Assembly (NCBI GenBank): GCA_025464625.1
Contig: JAOAUZ010000007.1
Coordinates: 1-52,491 of the forward strand
Origin: Rickettsiales bacterium
GTDB taxonomy: Bacteria > Pseudomonadota > Alphaproteobacteria > Rickettsiales > SXRF01
Length of the DNA stretch: 52,491 nucleotides
Reading direction: 5' to 3'
The stretch's first letter is position 1, and each line of letters starts with the position of its first letter. The position numbers and the translations under genes were made by a program. This document shows, piece after piece, positions 8,463 to 17,702 of this stretch. Below the pieces are notes generated by a model. That model did not search any database and was not told the DNA's origin. It saw nothing but the letters and a program-made list of their open reading frames with translations.

Positions 8463-10203
8463 TTTGTACCTGTTCTTGTGTGGTTGGCTTATGCTGTTTG
8501 GTAATCTCGTTAATAATATCGAATATTGGTACAAAATTTATAAATTGATCGGCATTTAAGCCATTAATTTCTTTTGTAAAAAGAATTTTTTTAGAATCAT
8601 TAAGTTTATAGAACCATAAATAATTCATCTCTTCATAATCAGAAGAATTACATGGGCTATCTACAAAGTATTTTTTATTTATTTCACTAATACTACGTTT
8701 ACCTGCCAACAAGTCATATTTTTCTATGATATCTTTATAGTATAAAAACTCTATAGGACAGTTTTCATATTTTTCATAATTAACATCTGGAGCTGGTAAA
8801 AAAATCGCATAAACCTTAGGATTGCTGCGAGATAAGAAGATGTTTTTATCAATTTGATCAAAATGTTTTTTTTGTTTTAGACCTTCTTCATCATAGTCGA
8901 AAAGACCAATTATAATTTTTTCTTCAAATAGTTTTGCTGGACAAGAAATTAAAAATTGTTTTAACTTATCTGCTCCCCCGCTTATACTATCTCCGCAGGG
9001 AAAAATATCAAACGAATCATTTATCTTTAGTTTTTCCTTTGCAGTTTCTAAATGCATGGTGTCAGTAATACCCTCTGTAAATAAAATAACAGGTTTATTA
9101 CTATTTATTACTGTTTCTAATAAACCACCAGCTTCCTGATATGTCATTATTCCGTCAGAAAGAATAGGTATTATCTCTCGTTTTGAACTTTTTCTTATAT
9201 TTTGACCTCTCTCCATCCAAAATAAATTTTCATCTGGAGTATGTGCAACAGTAGAGGGGCTATGAGTTGTCATAATAACTTGAATCCCAAATTCTCCAAC
9301 TATTTTTTCTTTTAGTATATCTATAAGCATTTTGCTCATAGATGGATTTAGATGTGCATCAAACTCATCCATCAGAAAAAGTTTATTTTGATGACTTAGC
9401 TGCTGGTTATATCCCCATAAAATAAGTGAAACTATAATTTTTTCTCCTGAAGATAGTTCAACAAAAGAAATACTTTCTGTGCCATCAATTGCCTTAAAAG
9501 TAGGCGTATAATCAAGTCCTGTTTTTGGCTCATCAATACGATAAATAAAATTATTATATTTAGAAAAAGAATCATTAATTGCCTTCCAAGGAGGAGCAAA
9601 TCCTATAATTTCTATAATTTCATTTTCTTCTAAAAATTTCTTATTTTTAGCATTTTGCAACACAACGTAATCCATTTTATCTAAATATGCTTTGAAAACT
9701 GTGGCCATGTGTTGGTTAGCAAAGCCATCTTCAATATATGAAACAGCATTAGGGGGAATTGCACTCACAATCTTTTCGTCTGCAAGATTTTTGAGAGCTT
9801 TAATATTAACTAGGGCACGATCTGAGATTTCTTTTATAAGATTTTCCCATGGATGATTTTCATAGAGACCATTTTTAATGAAAGTTAATATTTGTGTATA
9901 TAGACTCTCACAATGTTGACGAGAACCCGAATGAGGGGTTCCATTGTTCTGGTTTGTATATAAATTTCCAAATCCATGATGAGATCCCAAATATTTTACT
10001 TTACCAATTAATTCTGCTTTCGGATCTAATATAATTGATTTTCCTTGTCCACGATTGTGTAATTCTTCATAAATAGCGTTCAAAAATTTTGTTTTACCAG
10101 CACCATTAATACCAGCTATAATAGAGAATTTTGGCACATTTTCCCATAGGAAGTTTGTATCCAAGGTCGCAAATTTATTTATAACCCGTATTTTATTTAT
10201 CAT
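8449..10203 (-). CDS. OLD-family-like ATPase with TOPRIM nuclease domain
   Basis: 584 residues. The N-terminal SMC/ABC-type ATPase has Walker A GINGAGKT (31-38), signature LSSGEK (250-255), Walker B LFLMDE (275-280) and H-loop His314 in [13 protein letters not shown]-terminal TOPRIM-like part follows, with Glu377 in LFTEGITD and the acidic DxD at 436-438 (LFDYDEEG). This architecture is that of OLD (overcoming lysogenization defect) nucleases, many of which act in anti-phage defence. The gene is visibly more AT-rich than its gat neighbours, sits 9 bases after gatA and overlaps gatB by 14, so it looks acquired yet is locked into an essential operon. No partner gene (such as a GajB helicase) is adjacent. 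A solitary OLD-type defence nuclease is the best reading. Confidence 0.8.
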   Translation of the reverse strand: MINKIRVINKFATLDTNFLWENVPKFSIIAGINGAGKTKFLNAIYEELHNRGQGKSIILDPKAELIGKVKYLGSHHGFGNLYTNQNNGTPHSGSRQHCESLYTQILTFIKNGLYENHPWENLIKEISDRALVNIKALKNLADEKIVSAIPPNAVSYIEDGFANQHMATVFKAYLDKMDYVVLQNAKNKKFLEENEIIEIIGFAPPWKAINDSFSKYNNFIYRIDEPKTGLDYTPTFKAIDGTESISFVELSSGEKIIVSLILWGYNQQLSHQNKLFLMDEFDAHLNPSMSKMLIDILKEKIVGEFGIQVIMTTHSPSTVAHTPDENLFWMERGQNIRKSSKREIIPILSDGIMTYQEAGGLLETVINSNKPVILFTEGITDTMHLETAKEKLKINDSFDIFPCGDSISGGADKLKQFLISCPAKLFEEKIIIGLFDYDEEGLKQKKHFDQIDKNIFLSRSNPKVYAIFLPAPDVNYEKYENCPIEFLYYKDIIEKYDLLAGKRSISEINKKYFVDSPCNSSDYEEMNYLWFYKLNDSKKILFTKEINGLNADQFINFVPIFDIINEITKQHKPTTQEQVQNEPA

Positions 10204-10212
10204 TTGAGTTAA

Positions 10213-11691
10213 TCATATTCCCTGCGGTTTTGCGCTGAATTGTAGTAACGACTCCAATCCATACGCCGTATTCAACACTTCCGTTTCATCAAAAGCCTTG
10301 CCTATAAGCTGCAAGCCTAGTGGCAATCCATCTTTATTTAAGCCAGCAGGGATGGAAATCGCAGGAAGTCCAGCCAAAGAAGTCGGCACAGTAAAAACGT
10401 CATTTAGATACATTTCCACAGGATTTACTGGTTTATAATCAAAGCCAAAAGCAGCAGACGGCGCAGTTGGAGTGAGTATTACATCCACCTTTTCAAAAGC
10501 CTTGCGGAAATCTTCAGCAATCAACCAACGAATTTTTTGCGCCTTTTTGTAATAGGCATCGTAATATCCAGCAGAGAGAACATACGTTCCAATCATTATG
10601 CGTCGCTTCACCTCTTTTCCAAAACCAGCAGCGCGAGTCAGTTCATACATTTCAGTTAGGCTTTTATCACCACCAACGCGCAGCCCAAAACGAACACCAT
10701 CATAACGTGCAAGGTTGGAAGAACATTCCGCAGGCGCAACAATATAATAAGTAGCGAGAGCATATTTGGTGTGCGGTAGCGTTATATCAATAATATCTGC
10801 ACCTGCTTCTTTTAGTAATTTAATCCCATTATCCCACACGCGAAGAACATCACCGTCAATTCCATCGGGGCGATATTCTTTGGGAATTCCAATTTTTTTG
10901 CCCTTAACATCGGCGTTAAGCAGAGATTCAAAATCAGGCACGGGCATATTAACCGAGGTGGAATCCTTATTATCGTATCCACACATTACCGAAAGCATAA
11001 TCGCACTATCACGCACGGTTCTGGTGATTGGTCCTGCCTGATCTAATGAACTGGCAAACGCAATCGTTCCCCAGCGCGAACAACGACCATAAGTTGGTTT
11101 GATGCCAACAATTCCACAAAATGATGCTGGCTGGCGAATCGAACCACCAGTATCAGTCCCCAGCGCAATCGGCGCGAGATTGGCTGCAACACAAGCAGCC
11201 GAACCACCAGATGAACCACCCGGTACAAGCTTGGCATCGCTGCCAGTCTTTTTCCACGGATTGATAACATTGCCGTAATAGCTAGTGATATTTGCCGAAC
11301 CCATCGCAAATTCATCAAGGTTTAATTTGCCGAGCATCACTCCACCAGCATTCCATATATTCTGAGTGATGGTCGATTCATACTGCGGCTTAAAACCATC
11401 AAGAATATGTGACGCAGCTGTGGTAAGTGTCCCTTTTGTGCAGAATAAATCCTTAACCCCAACTGGTATACCTTCAATCGCCCTGCCCTCGCCCTTTGCC
11501 AGTTTTTCATCGGACTGCTTCGCCATTTCCAGAGCTTTATCACGGGTGATAGTGATGAACGCGTTATAGTGCGGATTGGTACGCTCAATCTCATCAATAT
11601 GCGCTTTTGTAAGTTCGCTTGCAGAAAATTTTTTTGCCTTTAACCCATCACGCATTTCGGCAAGGGTTAAAGAACGTAATTCTTTAGTCAT
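10213..11691 (-). CDS. gatA: Asp-tRNA(Asn)/Glu-tRNA(Gln) amidotransferase subunit A
   Basis: A 492-residue amidase-signature glutaminase that supplies ammonia to GatB. The Ser-cisSer-Lys triad is visible: Lys80 ([10 protein letters not shown]), Ser160 ([10 protein letters not shown]) and Ser184 ([13 protein letters not shown]), with the usual 24-residue spacing of the two serines. Full length. Its ATG overlaps the end of the small upstream ORF by 8 bases, indicating coupled translation in the gat operon. Confidence 0.97.
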   Translation of the reverse strand: MTKELRSLTLAEMRDGLKAKKFSASELTKAHIDEIERTNPHYNAFITITRDKALEMAKQSDEKLAKGEGRAIEGIPVGVKDLFCTKGTLTTAASHILDGFKPQYESTITQNIWNAGGVMLGKLNLDEFAMGSANITSYYGNVINPWKKTGSDAKLVPGGSSGGSAACVAANLAPIALGTDTGGSIRQPASFCGIVGIKPTYGRCSRWGTIAFASSLDQAGPITRTVRDSAIMLSVMCGYDNKDSTSVNMPVPDFESLLNADVKGKKIGIPKEYRPDGIDGDVLRVWDNGIKLLKEAGADIIDITLPHTKYALATYYIVAPAECSSNLARYDGVRFGLRVGGDKSLTEMYELTRAAGFGKEVKRRIMIGTYVLSAGYYDAYYKKAQKIRWLIAEDFRKAFEKVDVILTPTAPSAAFGFDYKPVNPVEMYLNDVFTVPTSLAGLPAISIPAGLNKDGLPLGLQLIGKAFDETEVLNTAYGLESLLQFSAKPQGI

Positions 11692-11917
11692 ATTTCTTAT
11701 CTTTCTTATTATTTTCTTCTGTATCTTCCTCTATGTTCGTCAAAATATATGACAAAGAACTTTGCAACCGACGAAGTGTAGTTTCTATATCTTCAATTAC
11801 ACTGTCCCTGACTTCATCGGAGGGAGGAGAATCTGAATTAACCATAGTCTTCAGACGCTCATTAATCCGCGCAGTTTCCTTGGCAAAATATTCCGCAATA
11901 AAAGTTTTGTCATCCAT
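11684..11917 (-). CDS. Small unknown protein in the gat operon
   Basis: 77 residues, strongly charged, predicted almost wholly helical ([18 protein letters not shown], then a second helix [24 protein letters not shown] and an acidic/Lys-rich tail). No domain recognised. It sits 5 bases after gatC and overlaps gatA by 8 bases, so tight coupling supports it as a real gene. It could be a lineage-specific structural partner or simply an operon passenger. Confidence 0.6.
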   Translation of the reverse strand: MDDKTFIAEYFAKETARINERLKTMVNSDSPPSDEVRDSVIEDIETTLRRLQSSLSYILTNIEEDTEENNKKDKKYD

Positions 11918-11922
11918 ACGCC

Positions 11923-12210
11923 CTACTCCATAACTTTTGGCACTACAAAACAGCCATAGTCACTTTCTGGTGCATTTTTGAGGATGGCATCAACCTGATT
12001 ACCATCCGTCACAGCGTCAGCGCGCAAAGGTAACTTCACCTGCGAAACAGAGGTCATAAGTGGCACGCCATCTGTGTTCACTTCTGAAAGTTGTTCTACC
12101 CACTGCAAAATTCCAGAAATTTCTTTGGCGAAATGTGCTTTTTCTTCTTCGCTCACGGCAATACGCGCCAGACGCGCAATTTTTGCAACTGCTTTACTAT
12201 CAAGTGACAT
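11923..12210 (-). CDS. gatC: Asp-tRNA(Asn)/Glu-tRNA(Gln) amidotransferase subunit C
   Basis: 95 residues, the usual GatC size. It wraps around GatA and tethers it to GatB. Typical features: N-terminal VAKIARLARIAVSEEE, FAKEISGILQWVEQLSEVNTDGVPLM, and the C-terminal PESDYGCFVVPKVME, which matches the conserved GatC tail. It is the first gene of the operon, divergent from ruvX across a palindromic element that may hold both promoters. Confidence 0.93.
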   Translation of the reverse strand: MSLDSKAVAKIARLARIAVSEEEKAHFAKEISGILQWVEQLSEVNTDGVPLMTSVSQVKLPLRADAVTDGNQVDAILKNAPESDYGCFVVPKVME

Positions 12211-12230
12211 ACATATTCCCTTTTAATTTT

Positions 12231-12316
12231 TTAGTGCTAGTGCCAGTGATTAGTGCTAGTGAGATATTATATATACCATCCACTAACACTAGCAACTAGC
12301 ACTAGCCACTAGCACT
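12231..12316. repeat. Palindromic element between gatC and ruvX
   Basis: Left arm 12231-12260 and right arm about 12280-12316 are built from TAGTGCTAGTG-type units and pair almost completely. The right arm ends on the base before the ruvX ATG (12317). It shares the core ATATACCANCCACTA with the element before polA, although the arm sequences differ. Confidence 0.7.
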
Positions 12317-12781
12317 ATGCTCATAGAAAACCAAGAAGAATTTACCAATATTTTGCCAAAAGAGGCTCGTTTGCTGGGCTTAGATGTTGGAGAAACCACA
12401 ATCGGGCTGGCTTTAAGCGATGTTCGTCGCAGCATTGCCACCCCACTTTCCACCATAGAGCGCAGCAAATTCAGCAAGGATATTGAACAATTAAAAACCA
12501 TTATTTCAACACAAAAAATATGCGGATTGGTTATAGGCTACCCCATAAATATGGATGGAAGTAGCGGACGGCGCACTCAATCCACCAGAACTTTTGTGTC
12601 TAACATAAGTAAGCATTTTGATCTACCCATTCTGCTTTGGGATGAGAGACTTTCTACTATGGTTGTTGAACGTATGATGATTGAAGCCGATATGTCGCGC
12701 AAGAGGCGGGCAGAATTGGTGGACAAACTCGCTGCAAGCTATATGTTGCAAGGCTACTTGGATAAGGCTGGAGCTAAATAA
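12317..12781 (+). CDS. ruvX: YqgF/RuvX family Holliday-junction resolvase-like nuclease
   Basis: 154-residue RNase H-fold protein. LLGLDVGETTIGLALSD (residues 19-35) has the first catalytic Asp, GYPINMDGSSG the central loop, LLWDERLST the second acidic site, and DKLAASYMLQGYL the C-terminal helix. Family members act in pre-16S rRNA 5' processing or as Holliday-junction resolvases. The ATG directly abuts a hairpin and no Shine-Dalgarno is visible. plsY follows after 3 bases. Confidence 0.9.
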   Translation: MLIENQEEFTNILPKEARLLGLDVGETTIGLALSDVRRSIATPLSTIERSKFSKDIEQLKTIISTQKICGLVIGYPINMDGSSGRRTQSTRTFVSNISKHFDLPILLWDERLSTMVVERMMIEADMSRKRRAELVDKLAASYMLQGYLDKAGAK

Positions 12782-12784
12782 TTT

Positions 12785-13375
12785 ATGGATTTAATGATAA
12801 CATTCGTAATTTCTTACTTACTTGGTTCAATTCCTTTTGGGCTGCTGCTTACCAGAATGTTTGGGCTTGGTGATATACGACAAGTTGGTTCAGGCAATAT
12901 TGGCGCAACCAATGTGCTGCGTACTGGAAAAAAAGGACTCGCCATCGCCACGTTGCTGCTAGATTTATTCAAAGGAATAGTCGCAATAAAACTAATCCAA
13001 TGTATATATGATTATGATATGGCGATGCTTGCTGGTTTATTTGTGGTGCTTGGTCATATATTTCCAATCTGGCTGCGCTTCCGTGGTGGTAAAGGTGTTG
13101 CAACTACACTCGGCGCATTTTTCGCGCTGAACTGGCTTTTAGGTCTTGTTGTATGCTTAGTCTGGATAACAATATTCCTTATCTCTCGCATATCATCTCT
13201 TTCAGCAATTATAAGCATCTGCTGCGCTCCTGTTATTTCATATTTTCTTTCGGATAAATCGCTTGCGTTATTATGCCTAATTCTAGCTGCCATAATAATT
13301 TTTACCCATCGCCAGAATATTAAACGCCTGCTAAGCGGAACTGAACCAGCATTCAAAAGCAAAGAAAAACCATGA
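12785..13375 (+). CDS. plsY: Glycerol-3-phosphate acyltransferase PlsY
   Basis: 196-residue inner-membrane enzyme that transfers an acyl group from acyl phosphate to glycerol 3-phosphate, the first step of phospholipid synthesis. Conserved loops are present: GSIPFGLLLTR, GSGNIGATNVLRTGKKG, WLRFRGGKGVATTLG, and the C-terminal HRQNIKRLLSGTEP. Five hydrophobic helices, as expected. Its stop overlaps the dprA start (ATGA). Confidence 0.95.
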   Translation: MDLMITFVISYLLGSIPFGLLLTRMFGLGDIRQVGSGNIGATNVLRTGKKGLAIATLLLDLFKGIVAIKLIQCIYDYDMAMLAGLFVVLGHIFPIWLRFRGGKGVATTLGAFFALNWLLGLVVCLVWITIFLISRISSLSAIISICCAPVISYFLSDKSLALLCLILAAIIIFTHRQNIKRLLSGTEPAFKSKEKP

Positions 13376-14511
13376 ATCCATCACTAGAAAATGAAAATCT
13401 TTTGGATGTTCTGCAGCTAATCCGCACGCTAAATGTTGGACCAATAACTTTTTTCAATTTGATTGGGCGTTTTGGCACAGCGAAAAAAGCCCTATCCGCC
13501 TTGCCTGAGTTATCAAGGCGTGGTGGAAGCAAAGCTGGGCTTGTTCCTTATTTGAGAGAAATAGCAGAAAAAGAAATCGAAGCATGCGAAAAATTCGGTG
13601 CAAAAATGATTATGTATGGCAGCCCTGATTATCCATCACTACTGCATAATATTCCTGATCCGCCACCAGTTATCACCGTACGCGGTGACCTAAAAATCTG
13701 GCAGGATAAAACAATAGTGGCAATGGTTGGAGCGCGTAATGCTTCGGCTGGTGGCTGTCAACTCGCGCAAAAACTAGCTAAAGAATTAGGTGAAAATGGT
13801 GTTATTGTCGCCTCTGGTTTAGCAAGGGGCATTGATAGTTTTGTGCATAAAGGTTCGCTGGCGAAAGGCACGATTGCAGTAATCGCAGGTGGGATTGACA
13901 ATATTTACCCGCCTGAGAACGCGCCACTCTATCAGCAAATTTTTGAACATGGCGCAGTAATTAGCGAGCAACCATTCGGCAGCATTCCTTTTGCTGGCAG
14001 CTTCCCTGGAAGAAACCGCATCATAGCGGGCATGAGCGTCGGCACTGTGGTGGTGGAGGCATCTCCAAAATCTGGCTCGCTAATAACCGCTCGCTTTGCA
14101 CTGGAAAATAACCGCGAGGTTTTCGCAGTTCCGGGTTCGCCACTTGATCCGCGTTCAAAAGGCTGCAACCAGCTAATCAAACAAGGCGCGATAATGGTTG
14201 AATCTGTGGGTGATATAATGGAAGGAATTGCACACACACGTCGCTCAGAACTATTTGAAACTCAAGCTACATTATTTTCCAATAAACCTGTTTCAGCATC
14301 TGCAAGCGAAGATGAACTTACTGAATTACGCAGAAAAATACTTGATAAATTAAGCTCTTATGCAGTTTCTATTGACGAACTGATTGAACAATGCAATAGC
14401 TCAACTCCTGCAATGCAAATTATTTTGTTGGAATTGGAACTAGCTGGAAGGGTTAAACGCAGTGCAGGAAATAAGGTCTGTTTAATAAGTTCAATAGAAG
14501 AAGTGGCGTAA
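13372..14511 (+). CDS. dprA: DNA-processing protein DprA
   Basis: 379 residues. DprA loads RecA on incoming single-stranded DNA during transformation. The N-terminal helical region is about 10-75; the Rossmann-like core has VAMVGARNAS, VIVASGLARGIDSFVHKGSL, GGIDNIYPPEN, FPGRNRIIAGMS, VEASPKSGSLITARFALE and VFAVPGSPLDPRSKGCNQLI. A C-terminal winged-helix-like domain begins near 315 (LTELRRKILDKLSS...SIDELIEQ). Complete. It lies between plsY and topA, a common alphaproteobacterial order. Confidence 0.95.
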   Translation: MNPSLENENLLDVLQLIRTLNVGPITFFNLIGRFGTAKKALSALPELSRRGGSKAGLVPYLREIAEKEIEACEKFGAKMIMYGSPDYPSLLHNIPDPPPVITVRGDLKIWQDKTIVAMVGARNASAGGCQLAQKLAKELGENGVIVASGLARGIDSFVHKGSLAKGTIAVIAGGIDNIYPPENAPLYQQIFEHGAVISEQPFGSIPFAGSFPGRNRIIAGMSVGTVVVEASPKSGSLITARFALENNREVFAVPGSPLDPRSKGCNQLIKQGAIMVESVGDIMEGIAHTRRSELFETQATLFSNKPVSASASEDELTELRRKILDKLSSYAVSIDELIEQCNSSTPAMQIILLELELAGRVKRSAGNKVCLISSIEEVA

Positions 14512-14517
14512 TAATCA

Positions 14518-17142
14518 GTGAACAATGTCGTAGTCGTAGAATCACCGTCTAAAGCAAAAACCATCAATAAATATCTCGGCAGTGACTATACTGTGCTGGC
14601 ATCATTCGGTCACGTCCGCGATCTTCCAAGTAAAGATGGTTCTGTAAAGCCTGATGATGATTTTGCAATGATTTATGAGGTAGATGATGACTCCAAAAAA
14701 CATCTCTCCGCCATCGCCAAAGCGGCAAAAAATGCTGATAATTTATTTCTCGCAACCGATCCTGACCGTGAGGGTGAAGCTATTTCATGGCATGTTTTGG
14801 AGGCACTAAAAGAATCCAAAGCGGTGGGTAAAAATCTGAATGTTAGGCGCGTAACTTTCCATGAAATAACCAAAAAATCAATTATTGAGGCGTTCAAACA
14901 TCCACGCGATATTGATATGAACATGGTAAACGCGCAGCAAGCTCGGCGCGCGCTGGATTATCTTGTTGGCTTTACCCTATCACCAGTTTTATGGCGTAAA
15001 TTACCGGGTAGCAAATCAGCAGGCCGCGTGCAATCCGTGGCACTACGCCTGATATGCGAACGTGATGAAGAAATCGAACAATTTATTTCGCGCGAGTATT
15101 GGGATATTAAGGCTCTGCTTTCTCCAGAAAAAGGGGCTAATCTCTCTGCACGTCTGATTGAATATAAAGGTGAGAAGATTGAAAAATTCTCTATCACCAA
15201 TGAAAAACAGGCAAACGCTATTGCTGGTGACCTGCGCACCAAAAATTACTCAGTGGCAACGCTGGAAGAAAAGCAAGTGCGTCGCCATCCATCGCCACCT
15301 TTTACCACTTCCACACTGCAGCAGGAAGCATCGCGCAAATGCGGTTTTGGTGCTAAAAAAACCATGCAGATTGCTCAAAAACTATATGAAGACGGGCTAA
15401 TCACCTATATGCGTACTGACGGCATCAACGTGTCGCAGGATGCAATAAATTCTGCCCGCGATCATATTGGTAAAGCATATGGTAAAGAATATATTCCTAA
15501 CTCTCCGCGCATGTATAAAAATAAAACCAAAAATGCGCAGGAAGCGCATGAAGCCATCCGCCCCACTGACATTACTCTAACCATCCAAAAAGCTGGGCTT
15601 GATGGCGATCAGGCAAAACTTTATGACCTTATCTGGAAACGTATGGTGGCAAGCCAAATGGAATCAGCTTTGTTTGACCAGTTGATTGTTGATATTGCAG
15701 CACATGACAGGCAGGCTGTGTTGCGCACTAGCGGGTCTGTTGTAAAATTTGATGGATTTTTGAAACTCTATCAAGAAGGCAGTGATGACGAAGAAGACGA
15801 AGAAAATGCCAAACTTCCTGCTCTCAAAAAAGGTGAAAAACTTGGTGTTGAAGAAGTAAAACCAGAACAACATTTTACTGAACCTCCTCCACGTTATTCC
15901 GAAGCGAGCCTTGTCAAAAAACTTGAAGAACTCGGCATTGGAAGACCATCAACTTACGCTGCTATTATTTCCGTTCTTCAGGATAGAGGATATGTAAAAC
16001 TTGATAAAAAACGCTTTATTGCTGAGTCGCTGGGACGTTTGGTAAATGCCTTTCTGGTTAGCTTTTTTGAACGCTATGTAGAATATGGCTTCACCGCTGA
16101 TTTAGAAAATCGTCTGGATGAAATATCAGATGGTGAACGCGATTGGAAACAGGTTCTTCGTGATTTCTGGAAAGATTTTATTGCTAAAATTGACGAAAGC
16201 AAACAGCTCACAGTTTCGCAAGTCCTTGAAGCTCTGGACACGTTGCTCGCTTCTTATGCTTTCGGACAAGCATCAACAAATAAAGATGCAAAAGATCTGC
16301 GTGCCTGCCCTGCTTGCAGTAAAGGTCGTCTTGGTCTTAAAATCGGACGTTTTGGACCTTATATAGCTTGCTCGAATTATCCTGAGTGCAACCACAAAGC
16401 CCAGCTTGGTGAACTCACCGCACCTGTGCAGCTTGATGATAATGGAGATGAATTCAAACTACCAAAAACACTCGGTAAAGATCCTGCATCTGGTGAAGAT
16501 ATATCACTACGCAAAGGACCTTATGGCGTGTATGTGCAAATTGGTGAAGGTAAAGCTCCAAAGCGCGCCAGCCTTCTTAAATCAATGCGCCCTGAAACCA
16601 TGACGCTGGAAATTGCTTTGTCACTGCTGGCGTTGCCACGCGAGTTAGGAAAACACCCTGATACTGGCAAGCCGATAGTGGTGAATAACGGGAAATTCGG
16701 TCCTTATATACTCCATGATGGAAAATTCACCACCCTGCCCGCCAGTGAGGATTTACTGACTATCGGTATTAATCGTGCGGTAGAAGTTATGGCTCAAGCC
16801 CCACAAAAAGGTGCTGCAAACGTCGCCCTTAAATCATTGGGCAAACACCCAGATGACGGGTTGGAAGTTGCCATTTTCAAAGGTCGCTATGGTGATTATA
16901 TCAAACACGGAAAAATAAACGCTACCCTGCCAAAAGATGCAGATATAGCCAGCTTTACGCTAGAACGGGCAATTCCTCTTCTTGCTGCCCGCGCTGCTGC
17001 TCCCGCTAAAAAAGGTTTTGGCAAAAAATCTGCTCCTAAAAAAGCTACCCCAAAAGAAAAGCCAGAAGCAAAGGAAAAGAAAGCTGCACCAGCGAAGAAA
17101 ACTACGGCGAAGAAACCTGCCCCTAAGAAAAAGGCTGGATAA
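14518..17142 (+). CDS. topA: DNA topoisomerase I
   Basis: 874-residue type IA topoisomerase that relaxes negative supercoils. GTG start at 14518, fixed by the family N-terminus VVVESPSKAKTINKYLG. TOPRIM motif TDPDREGEAISWH; catalytic Tyr297 in LITYMRTDG. One four-cysteine zinc ribbon (CPAC...CSNYPEC) near residue 600 is followed by three Topo_C repeats with the G-PYGVYV/GPYILHDG/GRYGDYIKHG pattern. The last about 45 residues are a Lys/Ala/Pro tail typical of alphaproteobacterial TopA, probably for DNA contact. Complete. Confidence 0.97.
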   Translation: MNNVVVVESPSKAKTINKYLGSDYTVLASFGHVRDLPSKDGSVKPDDDFAMIYEVDDDSKKHLSAIAKAAKNADNLFLATDPDREGEAISWHVLEALKESKAVGKNLNVRRVTFHEITKKSIIEAFKHPRDIDMNMVNAQQARRALDYLVGFTLSPVLWRKLPGSKSAGRVQSVALRLICERDEEIEQFISREYWDIKALLSPEKGANLSARLIEYKGEKIEKFSITNEKQANAIAGDLRTKNYSVATLEEKQVRRHPSPPFTTSTLQQEASRKCGFGAKKTMQIAQKLYEDGLITYMRTDGINVSQDAINSARDHIGKAYGKEYIPNSPRMYKNKTKNAQEAHEAIRPTDITLTIQKAGLDGDQAKLYDLIWKRMVASQMESALFDQLIVDIAAHDRQAVLRTSGSVVKFDGFLKLYQEGSDDEEDEENAKLPALKKGEKLGVEEVKPEQHFTEPPPRYSEASLVKKLEELGIGRPSTYAAIISVLQDRGYVKLDKKRFIAESLGRLVNAFLVSFFERYVEYGFTADLENRLDEISDGERDWKQVLRDFWKDFIAKIDESKQLTVSQVLEALDTLLASYAFGQASTNKDAKDLRACPACSKGRLGLKIGRFGPYIACSNYPECNHKAQLGELTAPVQLDDNGDEFKLPKTLGKDPASGEDISLRKGPYGVYVQIGEGKAPKRASLLKSMRPETMTLEIALSLLALPRELGKHPDTGKPIVVNNGKFGPYILHDGKFTTLPASEDLLTIGINRAVEVMAQAPQKGAANVALKSLGKHPDDGLEVAIFKGRYGDYIKHGKINATLPKDADIASFTLERAIPLLAARAAAPAKKGFGKKSAPKKATPKEKPEAKEKKAAPAKKTTAKKPAPKKKAG

Positions 17143-17147
17143 GTTGT

Positions 17148-17175
17148 TTGAAAATATTGTTATTTAGTATATAAT
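17148..17175 (+). promoter_or_regulatory. Putative promoter for the DUF433/DUF5615 pair
   Basis: TTGAAA (17148-17153), 16-base spacer, TATAAT (17170-17175). Expected transcription start about 17182, right at the ATGATG of the antitoxin gene, so the mRNA may be leaderless. Confidence 0.6.
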
Positions 17176-17182
17176 GCTTCCT

Positions 17183-17398
17183 ATGATGGAAAATTTAATT
17201 ACAGAAGATTCTAATATATTGGGTGGCATTCCCGTGTTTGCAAAAACGCGTGTTCCTGTTCATGCGTTATGGGAATATCTGGCGAAAGGCGACTCGATTG
17301 AAGTTTTTCTTGATGACTTTCCTACGGTTTCGCGGGAGCAGGCGGTTATGATGTTGCAAGCTGCTGAACAGTCTTTGTTACATGCGCATACTCATTGA
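17183..17398 (+). CDS. DUF433 antitoxin
   Basis: About 71 residues. GGIPVFAKTRVPVHALWEYLAKGDSIEVFLDDFPTVSREQA is the DUF433 signature, a small winged-helix-like domain normally found as the antitoxin of a DUF5615 PIN-like toxin. A start at 17183 is preferred to the first in-frame ATG at 17174, because that ATG lies inside the predicted -10 box. The downstream toxin ORF overlaps it by 17 bases. It probably autoregulates the pair. Confidence 0.85.
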   Translation: MMENLITEDSNILGGIPVFAKTRVPVHALWEYLAKGDSIEVFLDDFPTVSREQAVMMLQAAEQSLLHAHTH

Positions 17399-17702
17399 CG
17401 AGTGCCTTCCGCGACGTTTTATCAGCGTGTTTGCTGAGTATGAAGCTATGAGCGTTCCTTATATGGGATGGTCTGGTAAGAAAAATGGTGAATTACTAAA
17501 GCTAATGGTTGAAGCCAATTTTCAAGTTTTCGTTACCGTTGACCAAAATCTTCAATATCAACAGAACTTACAAAACACACAAATATCTGTTCTAATTCTT
17601 CATGCACCAACTAATAGTTACAATGATTTGCTAATGTTAGTTCCGAAGATTCATACTACACTAGCTACGCTTAAACCAAGTAGCATATATGTCATCGAAT
17701 AA
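17382..17702 (+). CDS. DUF5615 PIN-like toxin
   Basis: 106 residues. The N-terminal MRILIDECLPRRF has the first acidic residues of the PIN-like fold, and FVTVDQNLQYQQNL is the second conserved motif. The family is predicted to be an RNase partner of DUF433 proteins. It overlaps the antitoxin by 17 bases and the rnr gene by 14, so the pair is wedged between topA and rnr with no spare sequence. Intact. Confidence 0.85.
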   Translation: MRILIDECLPRRFISVFAEYEAMSVPYMGWSGKKNGELLKLMVEANFQVFVTVDQNLQYQQNLQNTQISVLILHAPTNSYNDLLMLVPKIHTTLATLKPSSIYVIE

